Below the pieces are notes generated by a model. It was not told the origin of the DNA, searched no databases, and was given only the letters and a program-made list of their open reading frames with translations. Below are positions 1 through 7,607 of a stretch of DNA of 64,000 nt, in pieces. The translations under genes and the position numbers were made by a program. The number at the start of each line of letters is the position of its first letter. Within the stretch, counting starts at the first letter, position 1. Source of the DNA: Streptomyces durocortorensis (lineage in GTDB: Bacteria; Actinomycetota; Actinomycetes; Streptomycetales; Streptomycetaceae); assembly GCF_031760065.1 (NCBI RefSeq), contig NZ_CP134500.1, positions 6,944,001 to 7,008,000 on the forward strand, given 5' to 3'.

Positions 1-1
1 C

Positions 2-439
2 GCGCTGGCGCGGGCAACGGACGTGCTGTCGCTGGGCATCGACGCGGAGCCGCACGCCCCGCTCCCCGTCGACGTACGGGAGTTGGTGGCCCTGCCCGCC
101 GAACGCGAGCGGATCGGCCCTCCCGCACCGGAAGGCACGGACGCCATCCACTGGGACCGCGTTCTGTTCAGCGCCAAGGAGAGCGTCTTCAAGGTCTGGT
201 ATCCGGTCACCCGACTCGAACTCGACTTCACGGAAGCCGATCTGGTGTTTCGTCAGGCAGAGGGAGGGGTGGACGGCGGCACGAAGGACGGGGTGGCCGA
301 GGGCTCCTTCGCCGCCCGGTTGCTGCGGACCGACCCGGCCCTGCCGACGGTGCTGGAGGGGCGCTGGCGCATCGAGGAGGGCATCGCCGTCACGGCGGTG
401 CTGGTGCGGCCCGACTGGGCGGAGAACGACGGCCGATGA
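2..439 (+). CDS. 4'-phosphopantetheinyl transferase, 5' end outside window
   Basis: This is the C-terminal part of an Sfp/EntD-type phosphopantetheinyl transferase, which moves phosphopantetheine from CoA onto acyl- or peptidyl-carrier proteins. The frame is open from the first base, so the true start lies upstream. Visible family motifs are GIDAEPH (metal-binding Asp/Glu) and, about 40 residues later, FSAKESVFKVWYP, which matches the W/F-S-x-K-E-A/S-x-x-K signature. The C-terminus is the usual variable tail. An in-frame GTG near base 23 lies inside the conserved motif and is not a believable start. It converges on the next gene, with 3 bases between the two stops. Its carrier-protein partner is not in this window. 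Confidence 0.88.
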   Translation, partial: ALARATDVLSLGIDAEPHAPLPVDVRELVALPAERERIGPPAPEGTDAIHWDRVLFSAKESVFKVWYPVTRLELDFTEADLVFRQAEGGVDGGTKDGVAEGSFAARLLRTDPALPTVLEGRWRIEEGIAVTAVLVRPDWAENDGR

Positions 440-442
440 CGG

Positions 443-1051
443 TCAGTCAACGAACGGGCCGGGGGTGGCGGAGGTAAGGGGGCGCCCCAGCCGTACGTTC
501 CAGCGGCCCGACCGCCCGGCGAGTTCGGTCAGCGAGAGCGGGGCGACGTCCAGTCGCCAGAACGCCTCCAGGGGCAGCCGCAGACCGTGGACGACCGCCG
601 CCCGGACCACCGAGGGCTCGACGACCGCGAGGACGCCCCCGCCGCTCCCGCCGCCCGGACCCTGGAGGGTGTCCAGGTACCCCCCGGTCCGCCCCACCAG
701 GTCCCGCAGCGATTCGCCTCCGTGCGGGGCCGCCGAAGGGTCGCTGAGCCAGGCCGCCACCTCCGCCGGTTCGGCCGCTCCCACCTCGTCGAGCCGACGG
801 CCGGTCCAGCGCCCCAGGTCCCAGCCCGCCAGGGCCGGTTCGGTCACGACGGCCGCCAGCCCGAGCGCGGCGGCGGTCCCGAGGCACCGCGTGGACGGGC
901 CGCTCAGGTGGGTCCCGGCCTCCGGCACCGCACCGGCCGCCGCCTCCGCGAGCTCCCGCCCGGACCGGTCCAGCGGGGCGTCGCCGTCGAAGCGGGCCTC
1001 CCTCAGGGCCGCGTTCATCGCCGGTGAGGCCAACATCACCCGTATCGTCAT
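443..1051 (-). CDS. Histidine-phosphatase-fold protein lacking the catalytic RHG motif
   Basis: This 202-residue protein has the length and layout of a CobC/phosphoglycerate-mutase-like histidine phosphatase. A typical segment WDLGRWTGRRLDEV follows the core, and a PHGGESLRDLV stretch sits mid-protein. The catalytic RHG triplet that should follow the first beta strand is replaced (LASPAM, about residues 7-12). The late strand that normally carries the second histidine reads VVEPSVVRAAVV, with Glu where His is expected. It may therefore be a non-catalytic relative. It is transcribed away from the cobalamin riboswitch and cbtBA, so a link to cobalamin or cobalt metabolism is possible by context only. 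Confidence 0.7.
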   Translation of the reverse strand: MTIRVMLASPAMNAALREARFDGDAPLDRSGRELAEAAAGAVPEAGTHLSGPSTRCLGTAAALGLAAVVTEPALAGWDLGRWTGRRLDEVGAAEPAEVAAWLSDPSAAPHGGESLRDLVGRTGGYLDTLQGPGGGSGGGVLAVVEPSVVRAAVVHGLRLPLEAFWRLDVAPLSLTELAGRSGRWNVRLGRPLTSATPGPFVD

Positions 1052-1139
1052 GCCCCTGTCCTCACTCCTTCAACACGGGCCCCAGGGCCCTGTTCCGCCA
1101 AGGTATCCGCGCTCCGCGGCCCCGCAGATTGCACCATGG

Positions 1140-1266
1140 CGGTGCCTGCGTACAGGCGGTATGGTCTCGTCGACCATGACGACGGTGTGACGGAAGTCCG
1201 GTGAGAATCCGGCACGGTCGCGCCACTGTGTACCCGCACTCCTGCGGGAAGTCAGACCCAGCACCT
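1140..1266 (+). ncRNA. Cobalamin riboswitch (leader of cbtB-cbtA)
   Basis: The leader contains a recognisable cobalamin-riboswitch core: GAATCCGGCACGGTC followed by the B12-box-like CGCCACTG, then a hairpin GCACTCCTGCGGG and AAGTCAGACCC. A possible closing stem pairs GGTGC at 1141 with GCACC at 1261. It lies about 50 bases before the cbtB start. The family senses adenosylcobalamin and represses when bound, which fits control of cobalt uptake. The outer boundaries are estimates. Confidence 0.87.
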
Positions 1267-1316
1267 TCGTCCGGGGCACCACTACAGGGACGCGTGTTCC
1301 CACAGGAGGTTCTGCC

Positions 1317-1532
1317 ATGGCACAGTCCGCCGCTCCCGCCGCGGGGGCATCGGCGATCACCCCGATCTCGGCGAAGGCCATAGCCCCATGGGCGGTCTTC
1401 TTCGGCATCCTCATGCTCGTCCTGCTCTACTTCGTCGGCGCCGAACAGGGCGCCACCGCGCTCATCTCGGGCCAGGGCGTCCACGAGTGGGTCCACGACG
1501 GCCGTCACCTGCTCGGTTTCCCCTGCCACTGA
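1317..1532 (+). CDS. cbtB: CbtB, small cobalt-transporter subunit
   Basis: CbtB is the small partner of the predicted cobalt transporter CbtAB. The 71-residue product has one membrane segment at about residues 22-41. Its metal-ligand-rich tail carries His56, His60, His64, Cys70 and His71, in the family pattern HEWVHDGRH followed by PCH. The ATG sits 7 bases after an AGGAGG ribosome binding site. It follows the cobalamin riboswitch directly and precedes cbtA, so the two genes are probably cotranscribed and repressed by cobalamin. The stop codon forms part of a 9-bp tandem repeat. Confidence 0.92.
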   Translation: MAQSAAPAAGASAITPISAKAIAPWAVFFGILMLVLLYFVGAEQGATALISGQGVHEWVHDGRHLLGFPCH

Positions 1533-1574
1533 GGCACCTGAGGCACCTGAGGCACCTGAGGCACCTGAGGCACC
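1530..1574 (+). repeat. Five 9-bp tandem repeats that begin with the cbtB stop codon
   Basis: TGAGGCACC occurs five times without a break. The first copy supplies the cbtB stop codon. Because the unit is a multiple of three, every copy places another TGA in the cbtB frame. It lies between cbtB and cbtA. Confidence 0.95.
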
Positions 1575-1627
1575 CAGGAATTCAGCGGACACGGGAAGCA
1601 AGAGAACCGAGAAATCAGGGATACATC

Positions 1628-2404
1628 GTGAACTCCATATCTGTCAGGGCTCTGCTCGTGCGCGGCATGCTCGCGGGCCTGATCGCGGGCGCACTCGCGC
1701 TCGCCGTCGCCTACTTCCTCGGTGAGTCCCAGGTGGACGCCGCCATCGCCCTCGAAGAGGCCCACAGCCACGCCGGCCACGGCGGGGGCGAGGAGGAGGA
1801 GTTGGTCAGCCGCACCATGCAGGCCACCGGCGGACTCGCCACGGCCCTGCTGGTCTTCGGCGTCGCGGCGGGCGGGATCGCCGCCGTCGTGGTCTCGTAC
1901 GCGCTGGGCCGTATCGGCAACTTCGGCCCGCGGGCCACGGCCGCACTGATCGCCGGAGCGGCCCTGCTCACCGTCTACATCGTGCCGTTCCTGAAGTACC
2001 CGGCGAACCCGCCGGCCGTCGGCAACCCCGACACCATCGGGCAGCGCACCACTCTGTTCTTTCTGATGGTCGCCCTCAGCGTGCTGCTGGCCGTCGCCGC
2101 CGTCATCGTCGGCAAGCGGCTCGCACCCGGCCTGGGCAACTGGAACGCGACCATCGCGGCGGCCGCCGGTTTCGTCGTCGTGATCGGCATCGCCCATGCC
2201 TTCCTGCCCTCGTTCGACGAGGTCGGCAAGGACTTCCCGGCCAGCCTGCTGTGGAAGTTCCGGCTCTCGACGCTCGCCGTCCAGGTCACGTTCTGGAGTG
2301 GCTTCGGCCTGATCTTCGGCTACCTCACGGAGCGCCTCCTGACGCCCGCCGCGGGAGCGGGGCGTCAGGAGGCCGAAGAAGGAGCCGTAGTCGGGGCGTC
2401 CTGA
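1628..2404 (+). CDS. cbtA: CbtA, membrane subunit of cobalt transporter
   Basis: CbtA is an integral membrane protein predicted to import cobalt together with CbtB. The 258-residue product has five to six hydrophobic segments. A His-rich external loop, HSHAGHGGGEEEE, lies near residues 46-58 after the first segment and is a plausible metal-collecting site. I chose the GTG at the conserved MNSISVRALLVRG beginning, because the frame upstream runs through the tandem repeat and has no homology. The ribosome binding site is weak (AGGGAT). Cotranscription with cbtB under the riboswitch is likely. Confidence 0.9.
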   Translation: MNSISVRALLVRGMLAGLIAGALALAVAYFLGESQVDAAIALEEAHSHAGHGGGEEEELVSRTMQATGGLATALLVFGVAAGGIAAVVVSYALGRIGNFGPRATAALIAGAALLTVYIVPFLKYPANPPAVGNPDTIGQRTTLFFLMVALSVLLAVAAVIVGKRLAPGLGNWNATIAAAAGFVVVIGIAHAFLPSFDEVGKDFPASLLWKFRLSTLAVQVTFWSGFGLIFGYLTERLLTPAAGAGRQEAEEGAVVGAS

Positions 2405-2778
2405 TCGCGGAGGCCGTCCTCCATGCGCCGCGCAGTGTTCTCGACGATCCTCGCGAGGCTCTCCTGTACGTCCACGTCTCGCTCCTCACTTCCGTGCGGA
2501 GCGTACGCGGACACCGAGAGCAGTCGGTCTCCGTTCCGAGCGTGAAGCCCTCGGCGGGTGGGGCGCCCATGAGCAGGTCACACGGTTCGGCGGTCCAGCT
2601 GTGGACGCCCGGCGGCCGGGCGACCGAAACGTCCGCCTCCCCGCTGCCGCCGTCCCCGCCCCCGGAGCACGGTGGCGGCCACAGGCATCAGTGCGAGCAG
2701 CGCGCCCCCGCGCGCGGCCCGCGCCTGGCGTACCCAGGCATGCGCCCTGCCCGATGCGGCACTCCTGGATTCACGCAT
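2365..2778 (-). pseudogene. Frameshifted lipoprotein-like gene
   Basis: No single frame gives a sensible product, but three successive frames join into one plausible secreted lipoprotein. The first part starts at an ATG preceded by GAAGGGG and encodes a basic N-terminus with a hydrophobic stretch ending ALMPVAATVL. The second frame (about 2655-2530) gives a Gly/Ser-rich linker, then HSWTAEPCDLLMGAP and a TETDCS motif. The third (about 2530-2365) gives an acidic helix, VQESLARIVENTARRM. The WTAEPCDLL motif resembles DUF3558-type actinomycete lipoproteins. The lipobox cysteine would fall at the first frameshift. The 3' end overlaps cbtA antisense. This reconstruction is inference. Confidence 0.42.
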
Positions 2779-2889
2779 CCCCACCCCTTCGCCCCGGAGA
2801 CCCCATTGTCCGATGCCCGTACCGGCGGGTAAAGGAGAGCGGGCCCGCACCGGGGAGGCGCGGGCCCGGCCCGCTGTACGGTCGGCGGA

Positions 2890-3249
2890 TCAGGGGCGGT
2901 CGGCCCCCGGGCCGAAGTCACCGGCGAACGCGGCGGCCATCCGTAGATGCGGCGCCGCGTCGGACGGCCGCCCCTGCCGCTCCAGCGTCCGGCCCAGCAT
3001 GAGCCGCGCGTAGCCCTCCACCGGGTCCAGTTCCAGGACGGCCCGCAGTTCCTGTTCGGCCTTGCCCAGCCGTGCGGAGTGGTAGTAGGAGCGGGCCAGC
3101 AGCAGCCGCGGAGCGACCTGCTCAGGCGCCTCCTCGACGAGTCCGCCCAGGATCCGGGCGGCCGTCAGGTATTCCTTGGCCTCGAAGAACAGCTGCGCCC
3201 GGTCCCACCGCTCGGCGGCCGTGCCGAATTCGTAGTAGGTCTCGTCCAT
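2890..3249 (-). CDS. Small tetratricopeptide-repeat protein
   Basis: The 119-residue protein is built from about three TPR-like helical hairpins: AERWDRAQLFFEAKEYLTAARIL, then a unit with LLLARSYYHSARLGKAEQEL, then ARLMLGRTLERQGRPSDAAPHL. There is no signal peptide, so it should be cytosolic. It probably acts as a protein-interaction scaffold; the partner is unknown. It is divergent from the pirin gene, with about 150 bases of shared upstream sequence, so the two may be coregulated. The ATG follows AGGAGGACAG. Confidence 0.8.
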   Translation of the reverse strand: MDETYYEFGTAAERWDRAQLFFEAKEYLTAARILGGLVEEAPEQVAPRLLLARSYYHSARLGKAEQELRAVLELDPVEGYARLMLGRTLERQGRPSDAAPHLRMAAAFAGDFGPGADRP

Positions 3250-3396
3250 CTGTCCTCCTCCGTGTGGTGCGGGCCCCCGGGGAGCCGCCCCGCCGTCCGT
3301 TCAGCGATGACAACACCGCAGAGTGGTTGAACATTCCACTAAAATTCTGGCGTGGGACCCGGCACTCCGCGCGCCCACGGGAATAGGTTGAGCGCC

Positions 3397-4362
3397 ATGA
3401 GCAATCTCGATCGCCAGGCCACTCCCTCCGTCTGCGGAGGGCGCGGCTTCGTCGTCGCCGAGCCGGTCCGCGAACTCCTCACCCCCCGCCGCGTCCAGCT
3501 CGGTGAGTCCACCGAGGTCCGCCGCCTGCTCCCCAACCTCGGCAGGCGCATGGTCGGCGCCTGGGCCTTCGTCGACCACTACGGCCCCGACGACATCGCC
3601 GACGAACCCGGGATGCAGGTTCCGCCGCACCCCCACATGGGGCTCCAGACCGTGAGCTGGCTCCACGACGGAGAGGTCCTGCACCGGGACAGCCTGGGCA
3701 GCCTGCAGACGGTACGCCCCCGGGAACTGGGTCTGATGACCTCCGGCCGGGCCATCAGCCACTCCGAGGAGAGCCCGAAGCGGCACGCCAGGTTTCTGCA
3801 CGGTGCCCAGCTCTGGGTCGCCCTCCCCGACGCCCACCGTGACGTCGAGCCCCACTTCCAGCACCACACGGACCTGCCCGCCGTCACCGCCCCCGGCCTC
3901 ACCGCCACCGTCATCCTCGGCGAACTCGACGGAGCGGCCTCGCCCGGCACCGCCTACACCCCCATCGTCGGCGCCGACGTCTCCCTGACCGGGGGAGCGG
4001 AAGCCCGCCTGCCGCTGGACCCCGACTTCGAGTACGCGGTCCTGTCGATGTCCGGCGAGGCCGAGGTCGACGGTGTCCCCGTGCTGCCCGGCTCGATGCT
4101 CTACCTCGGCTGCGGCCGCACCGAACTGCCCCTCCGCGCCGTCTCCGACGCGAGCCTGATGCTGCTCGGCGGCGAGCCCTTCGAGGAGGAGATCGTGATG
4201 TTCTGGAACTTCATCGGCCGCTCCCACGAGGAGATCGCCCGGGCCCGCGAGGACTGGATGAGCGGATCGCGGTTCGGCGAGGTCAAGGGCTACGACGGTC
4301 CTCCGCTTTCGGCCCCCGAACTGCCTGCGACGCCACTGAAGGCGCGGGGGAGGATGCGCTGA
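3397..4362 (+). CDS. Pirin-family bicupin protein
   Basis: Pirins are two-domain cupins; bacterial members have been reported as quercetinases or redox and metabolic regulators. The N-terminal cupin keeps all four metal ligands: His78 and His80 in HPHMGLQTVSWL, then His122 and Glu124 in SHSEES. The C-terminal pirin domain follows, with PFEEEIVMFWNFIGRS near residues 265-280. At 321 residues it is slightly longer than most bacterial pirins (230-300). I chose the ATG at MSNLDRQ because the longer frame upstream has no family resemblance. Its physiological substrate is unknown. Confidence 0.88.
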   Translation: MSNLDRQATPSVCGGRGFVVAEPVRELLTPRRVQLGESTEVRRLLPNLGRRMVGAWAFVDHYGPDDIADEPGMQVPPHPHMGLQTVSWLHDGEVLHRDSLGSLQTVRPRELGLMTSGRAISHSEESPKRHARFLHGAQLWVALPDAHRDVEPHFQHHTDLPAVTAPGLTATVILGELDGAASPGTAYTPIVGADVSLTGGAEARLPLDPDFEYAVLSMSGEAEVDGVPVLPGSMLYLGCGRTELPLRAVSDASLMLLGGEPFEEEIVMFWNFIGRSHEEIARAREDWMSGSRFGEVKGYDGPPLSAPELPATPLKARGRMR

Positions 4363-4541
4363 GCTGGGATTGCCGCCCGAACTGACATCAGGCCGACAGG
4401 CGTGGCGAAAGATCCGTTCCTGGTCGACTCGTCGCTGCTCGCTTGGTCCTTGGGGTGGGCTGCGGGCCTTGGGTGGGACTCCCCTGCAGAGCAGGGTGTG
4501 GTGACGTTCGGTGGAACGAATCCTGACCCAACGCCGACCTC

Positions 4542-4558
4542 ACTGACCAGTGGTCAGT
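4542..4558. promoter_or_regulatory. 17-bp palindrome, possible TetR-type operator
   Basis: ACTGACCA-G-TGGTCAGT is a perfect 8+1+8 inverted repeat of the size and A/T content usual for TetR-family operators. It lies in the 307-base gap between pirin and the 3' end of the DHA2 exporter, with no regulator gene nearby. A six-codon frame (MTSREE) follows on the plus strand and may be the trace of a lost gene. I see nothing else recognisable in this gap. Confidence 0.45.
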
Positions 4559-4669
4559 TCGTCTGGCGGCGGTCTGCGCCATGACGTCGCGCGAGGAGTG
4601 AGCCGGCCGAGGCTCCGGCACGAGCGGCGGCCGCGCGGGCCGGCCGGGTGCACCGGTCGGCCCGGTCGG

Positions 4670-6211
4670 TCAGGCGGGCCTGCGGGTCCGCAGTGCCCAG
4701 GCGGTCAGGGCGGCCGCGGCCACCAGGATCACCGCGGCGACCGCGCTGGTCGTGTGGACGCCGGTCAGGAACGCCGCGTGGGCGGCCGACAGCAGCGACT
4801 CGCCCTGCGCGGAACCCAGTTCGGCAGCGGCGCCCGCCGCTCCCGCCACGCCTTCGCTCGCGTCCGCCAGCGCGTCCGCCGGGACGCCCGGCGGGGTCCC
4901 CAGCGCCGAGCGGTAGGACGAGACGAGGACGCTGCCGAGGATCGCGATGCCGAGGGCGGCGCCCAGTTCGTACCCGGTCTCCGACACGGCCGAGGCCGCG
5001 CCCGCCCGGTCCTCGGGGGCGGCAGACAGCACGGCGTCGTTGGTGAGGCTCTGGGTGAGCCCCATCCCGAGACAGACCAGGGCGAACGCGATGATGACGT
5101 ACGGGACCTGGGGTCCGGAGGCGAGCTGGGTGAACAGCACGAAGCCGATGGCCATCAGCACCAGGCCGAGCACCAGCACGGAGGTCACGCCCCACCAGCG
5201 GGCGAACGCCACCGCGATGAAACCGGCGGCGATCGCGCACGCCATGCCGGGCAGCAGTACGAGCCCTGCCTCCAGGGGCGAGATGCCCCGGACGATCTGG
5301 AGGTACTGGGTCAGGAAGAACAGGGCCGCGATCATCGCGAAGAGCGTGATCAGGTTGAGCAGCACCCCGACGGTGAACTTGGGGATGCCGAACAGGCGCA
5401 CATCCAGCATCGGTGCCGTACGGACGAGCTGCCTGCGAGTGAACACCACCCCCAGGGCCACGCCGACCGCGACACAGAGCAGTGGCACCGGGGCGAGCCC
5501 TTCCACCGCCAGCTTCTTGATCCCGTAGACCATCGGGAACATGGCGGCGGCCAGGAGCGCGACACTGAGCGGGTCCAGTCGGCTCGGCTCCTCCGCCCGG
5601 GACTCCAGGATCAGCACCGGCGCGAGGATCACGATGAAGAGCGTCACCGGCACATTGATGAGGAAGAGCGAGCCCCACCAGAAGAATGCCAGCAGCGCAC
5701 CGCCCAGCACCGGCCCCAGGGCCGAGCCCGCGGACAGCGCGGCGGCCCAGATCGCGATCGCGATCTTGCGCTGGTGATCGTCGCGGAACATGTTGCGGAT
5801 GAGGGAGAGCGTGGACGGCATCAGGGTCGCTCCGGCGAGCCCCAGAAGCGCGCGGGCCGCGATCATGGCGGCGGCGCTCGGCGCGAACGCCGCCGCCAGT
5901 GAGGCGAGTCCGAAGGCGGCTGCCCCGGTCACCAGCAGCTTGCGCCGCCCGATCCGGTCCCCCAGCGACCCCATCGTGACCAACAACGCGGCCAGCACGA
6001 AAGAGTAGACGTCGACGATCCACAGCAACTGGACAGACGTCGGCTTCAGATCCTCCCCGAGGTGGGGCACGGCGAAGCTGAGAACCGTCATGTCCACGGA
6101 GATCAGGAGGACGGGGAGAATCAGGACAGCGAGTCCGGCCCACTGTCTGGCTCCGGCCCGGTGGGGGGCGGGCGGGGTGTGGGGGGCTTCGGTGTGGTAG
6201 TGAGTTCCCAT
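4670..6211 (-). CDS. DHA2-family MFS multidrug exporter
   Basis: This 513-residue, 14-helix major facilitator belongs to the DHA2 group (SmvA/LfrA/QacA-like) of drug:proton antiporters in the plasma membrane. The N-terminus carries the motif D1 Asp in LLISVDMTVLSFAVPHL. Motif A is GSLGDRIGRRKLL, and motif C-like glycine-rich helices appear at SAGSALGPVLGG. The chosen ATG begins MGTHYHTEAPHT; the longer frame upstream reads low-quality basic sequence. No strong ribosome binding site is visible. The 5' neighbour is the DAHP synthase pseudogene. No dedicated regulator gene is adjacent, although a TetR-like palindrome lies about 110 bases past its 3' end. Confidence 0.88.
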   Translation of the reverse strand: MGTHYHTEAPHTPPAPHRAGARQWAGLAVLILPVLLISVDMTVLSFAVPHLGEDLKPTSVQLLWIVDVYSFVLAALLVTMGSLGDRIGRRKLLVTGAAAFGLASLAAAFAPSAAAMIAARALLGLAGATLMPSTLSLIRNMFRDDHQRKIAIAIWAAALSAGSALGPVLGGALLAFFWWGSLFLINVPVTLFIVILAPVLILESRAEEPSRLDPLSVALLAAAMFPMVYGIKKLAVEGLAPVPLLCVAVGVALGVVFTRRQLVRTAPMLDVRLFGIPKFTVGVLLNLITLFAMIAALFFLTQYLQIVRGISPLEAGLVLLPGMACAIAAGFIAVAFARWWGVTSVLVLGLVLMAIGFVLFTQLASGPQVPYVIIAFALVCLGMGLTQSLTNDAVLSAAPEDRAGAASAVSETGYELGAALGIAILGSVLVSSYRSALGTPPGVPADALADASEGVAGAAGAAAELGSAQGESLLSAAHAAFLTGVHTTSAVAAVILVAAAALTAWALRTRRPA

Positions 6212-6364
6212 TATTCTTTTCTGCTGGTGGAGTCGGCGGCCAGAAACATCTCTACTGCCATGACTGCTTGTTGAGCATTGAGGCGGGGATCGCAAGCGGA
6301 TCGATAGTCGGGAAATTCTGGTGTGTCCTGTCCGGGCAATAGGTGTGTACATTCGGTGACCGGA

Positions 6365-7048
6365 TCAGGTGTCATCTCCAGATGAAGTCCACCCGGCCAT
6401 CCGCCGTTCTGGGACCACTTCGGTGAACTTCTTGTTCTCGCGGAGCATCACAGGAACGGATCGGCTCTTCGTCAGCAAGTCGAGCACATCCCATGGCATC
6501 GCTTCGGGCCCGAGCTTCACCCCTACCGGATTCCCGGCGGAGCGCACCGGCTCGACGTGGGCGCCGCCCGGCTCCCTGGTCCGCTCGCCGACCCGGCCGA
6601 AGTGGGTCGACGTCAAGGAGGGGCGTCGATGTCCCGCCGCGCCGCGGAGCCCGTTCGTACGGAAGGGGCAGAAGCTCGTGCGAGGCGAACACGGCCCGGT
6701 CGTGCGGCCCTTCGCGCCAGGTCTCCCGCAGGGTGTCGAGGACCAGCCGGGCACAGTTGTAGGCGGTCAGCATCCGCCGGGGGTCCGGGGTGCGCAGACG
6801 CCGGTCCGCCGCGAAGTTCTCACCGCGTCGCCCCGGAAGCTCTGTACACGTTCGCCGTGGGGCGCCTGTTCCCAGGGTGCGCGGCGTGCCACGGCGCCGA
6901 GGCGCACTCTGAGCATCGATATCTCGTCGAGGGCGGTCAGCGGGGGTAATTCCGCAATGTGCTGCTCAACTTCGTCCACGGCGTCCTGATCGGCCCAGGG
7001 CGGCTGCTGCAACGCGGGCAGGGCGGTGGAATGGGGCAGGCTGCTCAT
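6365..7048 (-). pseudogene. Class II DAHP synthase (AroG-II/PhzC type) pseudogene
   Basis: Pieces of a class II 3-deoxy-7-phosphoheptulonate synthase, the first shikimate-pathway enzyme, are spread over three frames. The first piece starts at an ATG with a GGAG site and reads LQQPPWAD then LPPLTALDEISMLRVRLGAVA, ending near SFRGDAV. The second, from about 6800, reads MLTAYNCARLVLDTLRE then RAVFASHELLPLPYE. The third, from about 6620, reads STHFGRVGERTREPGGAHVE then NPVGVKLGPEAMPWDVLDLL. The block with the GGDCAE active-site motif between the first two pieces is missing, as is the C-terminus. The remains cover roughly half of a normal 450-residue enzyme. It cannot be functional. Confidence 0.8.
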
Positions 7049-7607
7049 GAGGGCGATCGCTCCAGGTTATCCGGTCGCAGCGGGGCACACCGAACGCACG
7101 GATCAAGGCACGTTCGGAGACGTTCGGTCGCGCCTCGCGTCGGGGGTGCGATTTCCATTGCCGGGGCGATGGCCGTAAGGAGTTCCGGCCAAGCGGTCCA
7201 CAAGCTACACACGCACGCTCGGACGAGTCCACCGCGATTCGGCGGGAGCCGTCGTCAATCAGCCACCCTGTTGACCTTCCGGACGGCTTATCCGTGAACC
7301 GAAATCGGGCCCGGCGAAGCGGACTTGCCCGTTCCTTTGCCTGAGTGAGGTGTGGTCCTACGCGGGCGGGCGGGCCATCGGGAGTCTGCGTCGGGTGCCG
7401 GGGGTGAACAGTGGCCGGATTTTTGGGTCAGCCCGACAGATCGGACATCGAAATAGACCGGCTGGTCGGTTGTCCGTTGGTAAGGGTGAACGCCTGGCCC
7501 GCTCGCCGTGGCGGCCGAGTGATCGTCGGGCACTCGATCGGGTGGACCCTGCCCGCCATCCATGCGATCCGGGCGGAAAGTGCGTTTACCGACGCGATCA
7601 TTCGGCG
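7049..7607. other. Gap without a supported gene (about 560 bases)
   Basis: Between the DAHP synthase pseudogene and the deaminase start I see no frame with convincing codon bias or family motifs. G+C is slightly lower than in flanking genes. Two close CGTTCGG copies occur near 7107-7124. The promoter of the deaminase probably lies in the right half, but no clear -35/-10 pair could be assigned. Confidence 0.5.

Noticed and set aside
1388..1627. Extension of cbtA upstream through the tandem repeats
   Set aside because: It overlaps cbtB in another frame and translates the 9-bp repeat as a low-complexity run; the GTG at 1628 fits the family start.
4402..4584. A 60-codon plus-strand frame past pirin
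   Set aside because: No ribosome binding site, no codon bias, no family match.
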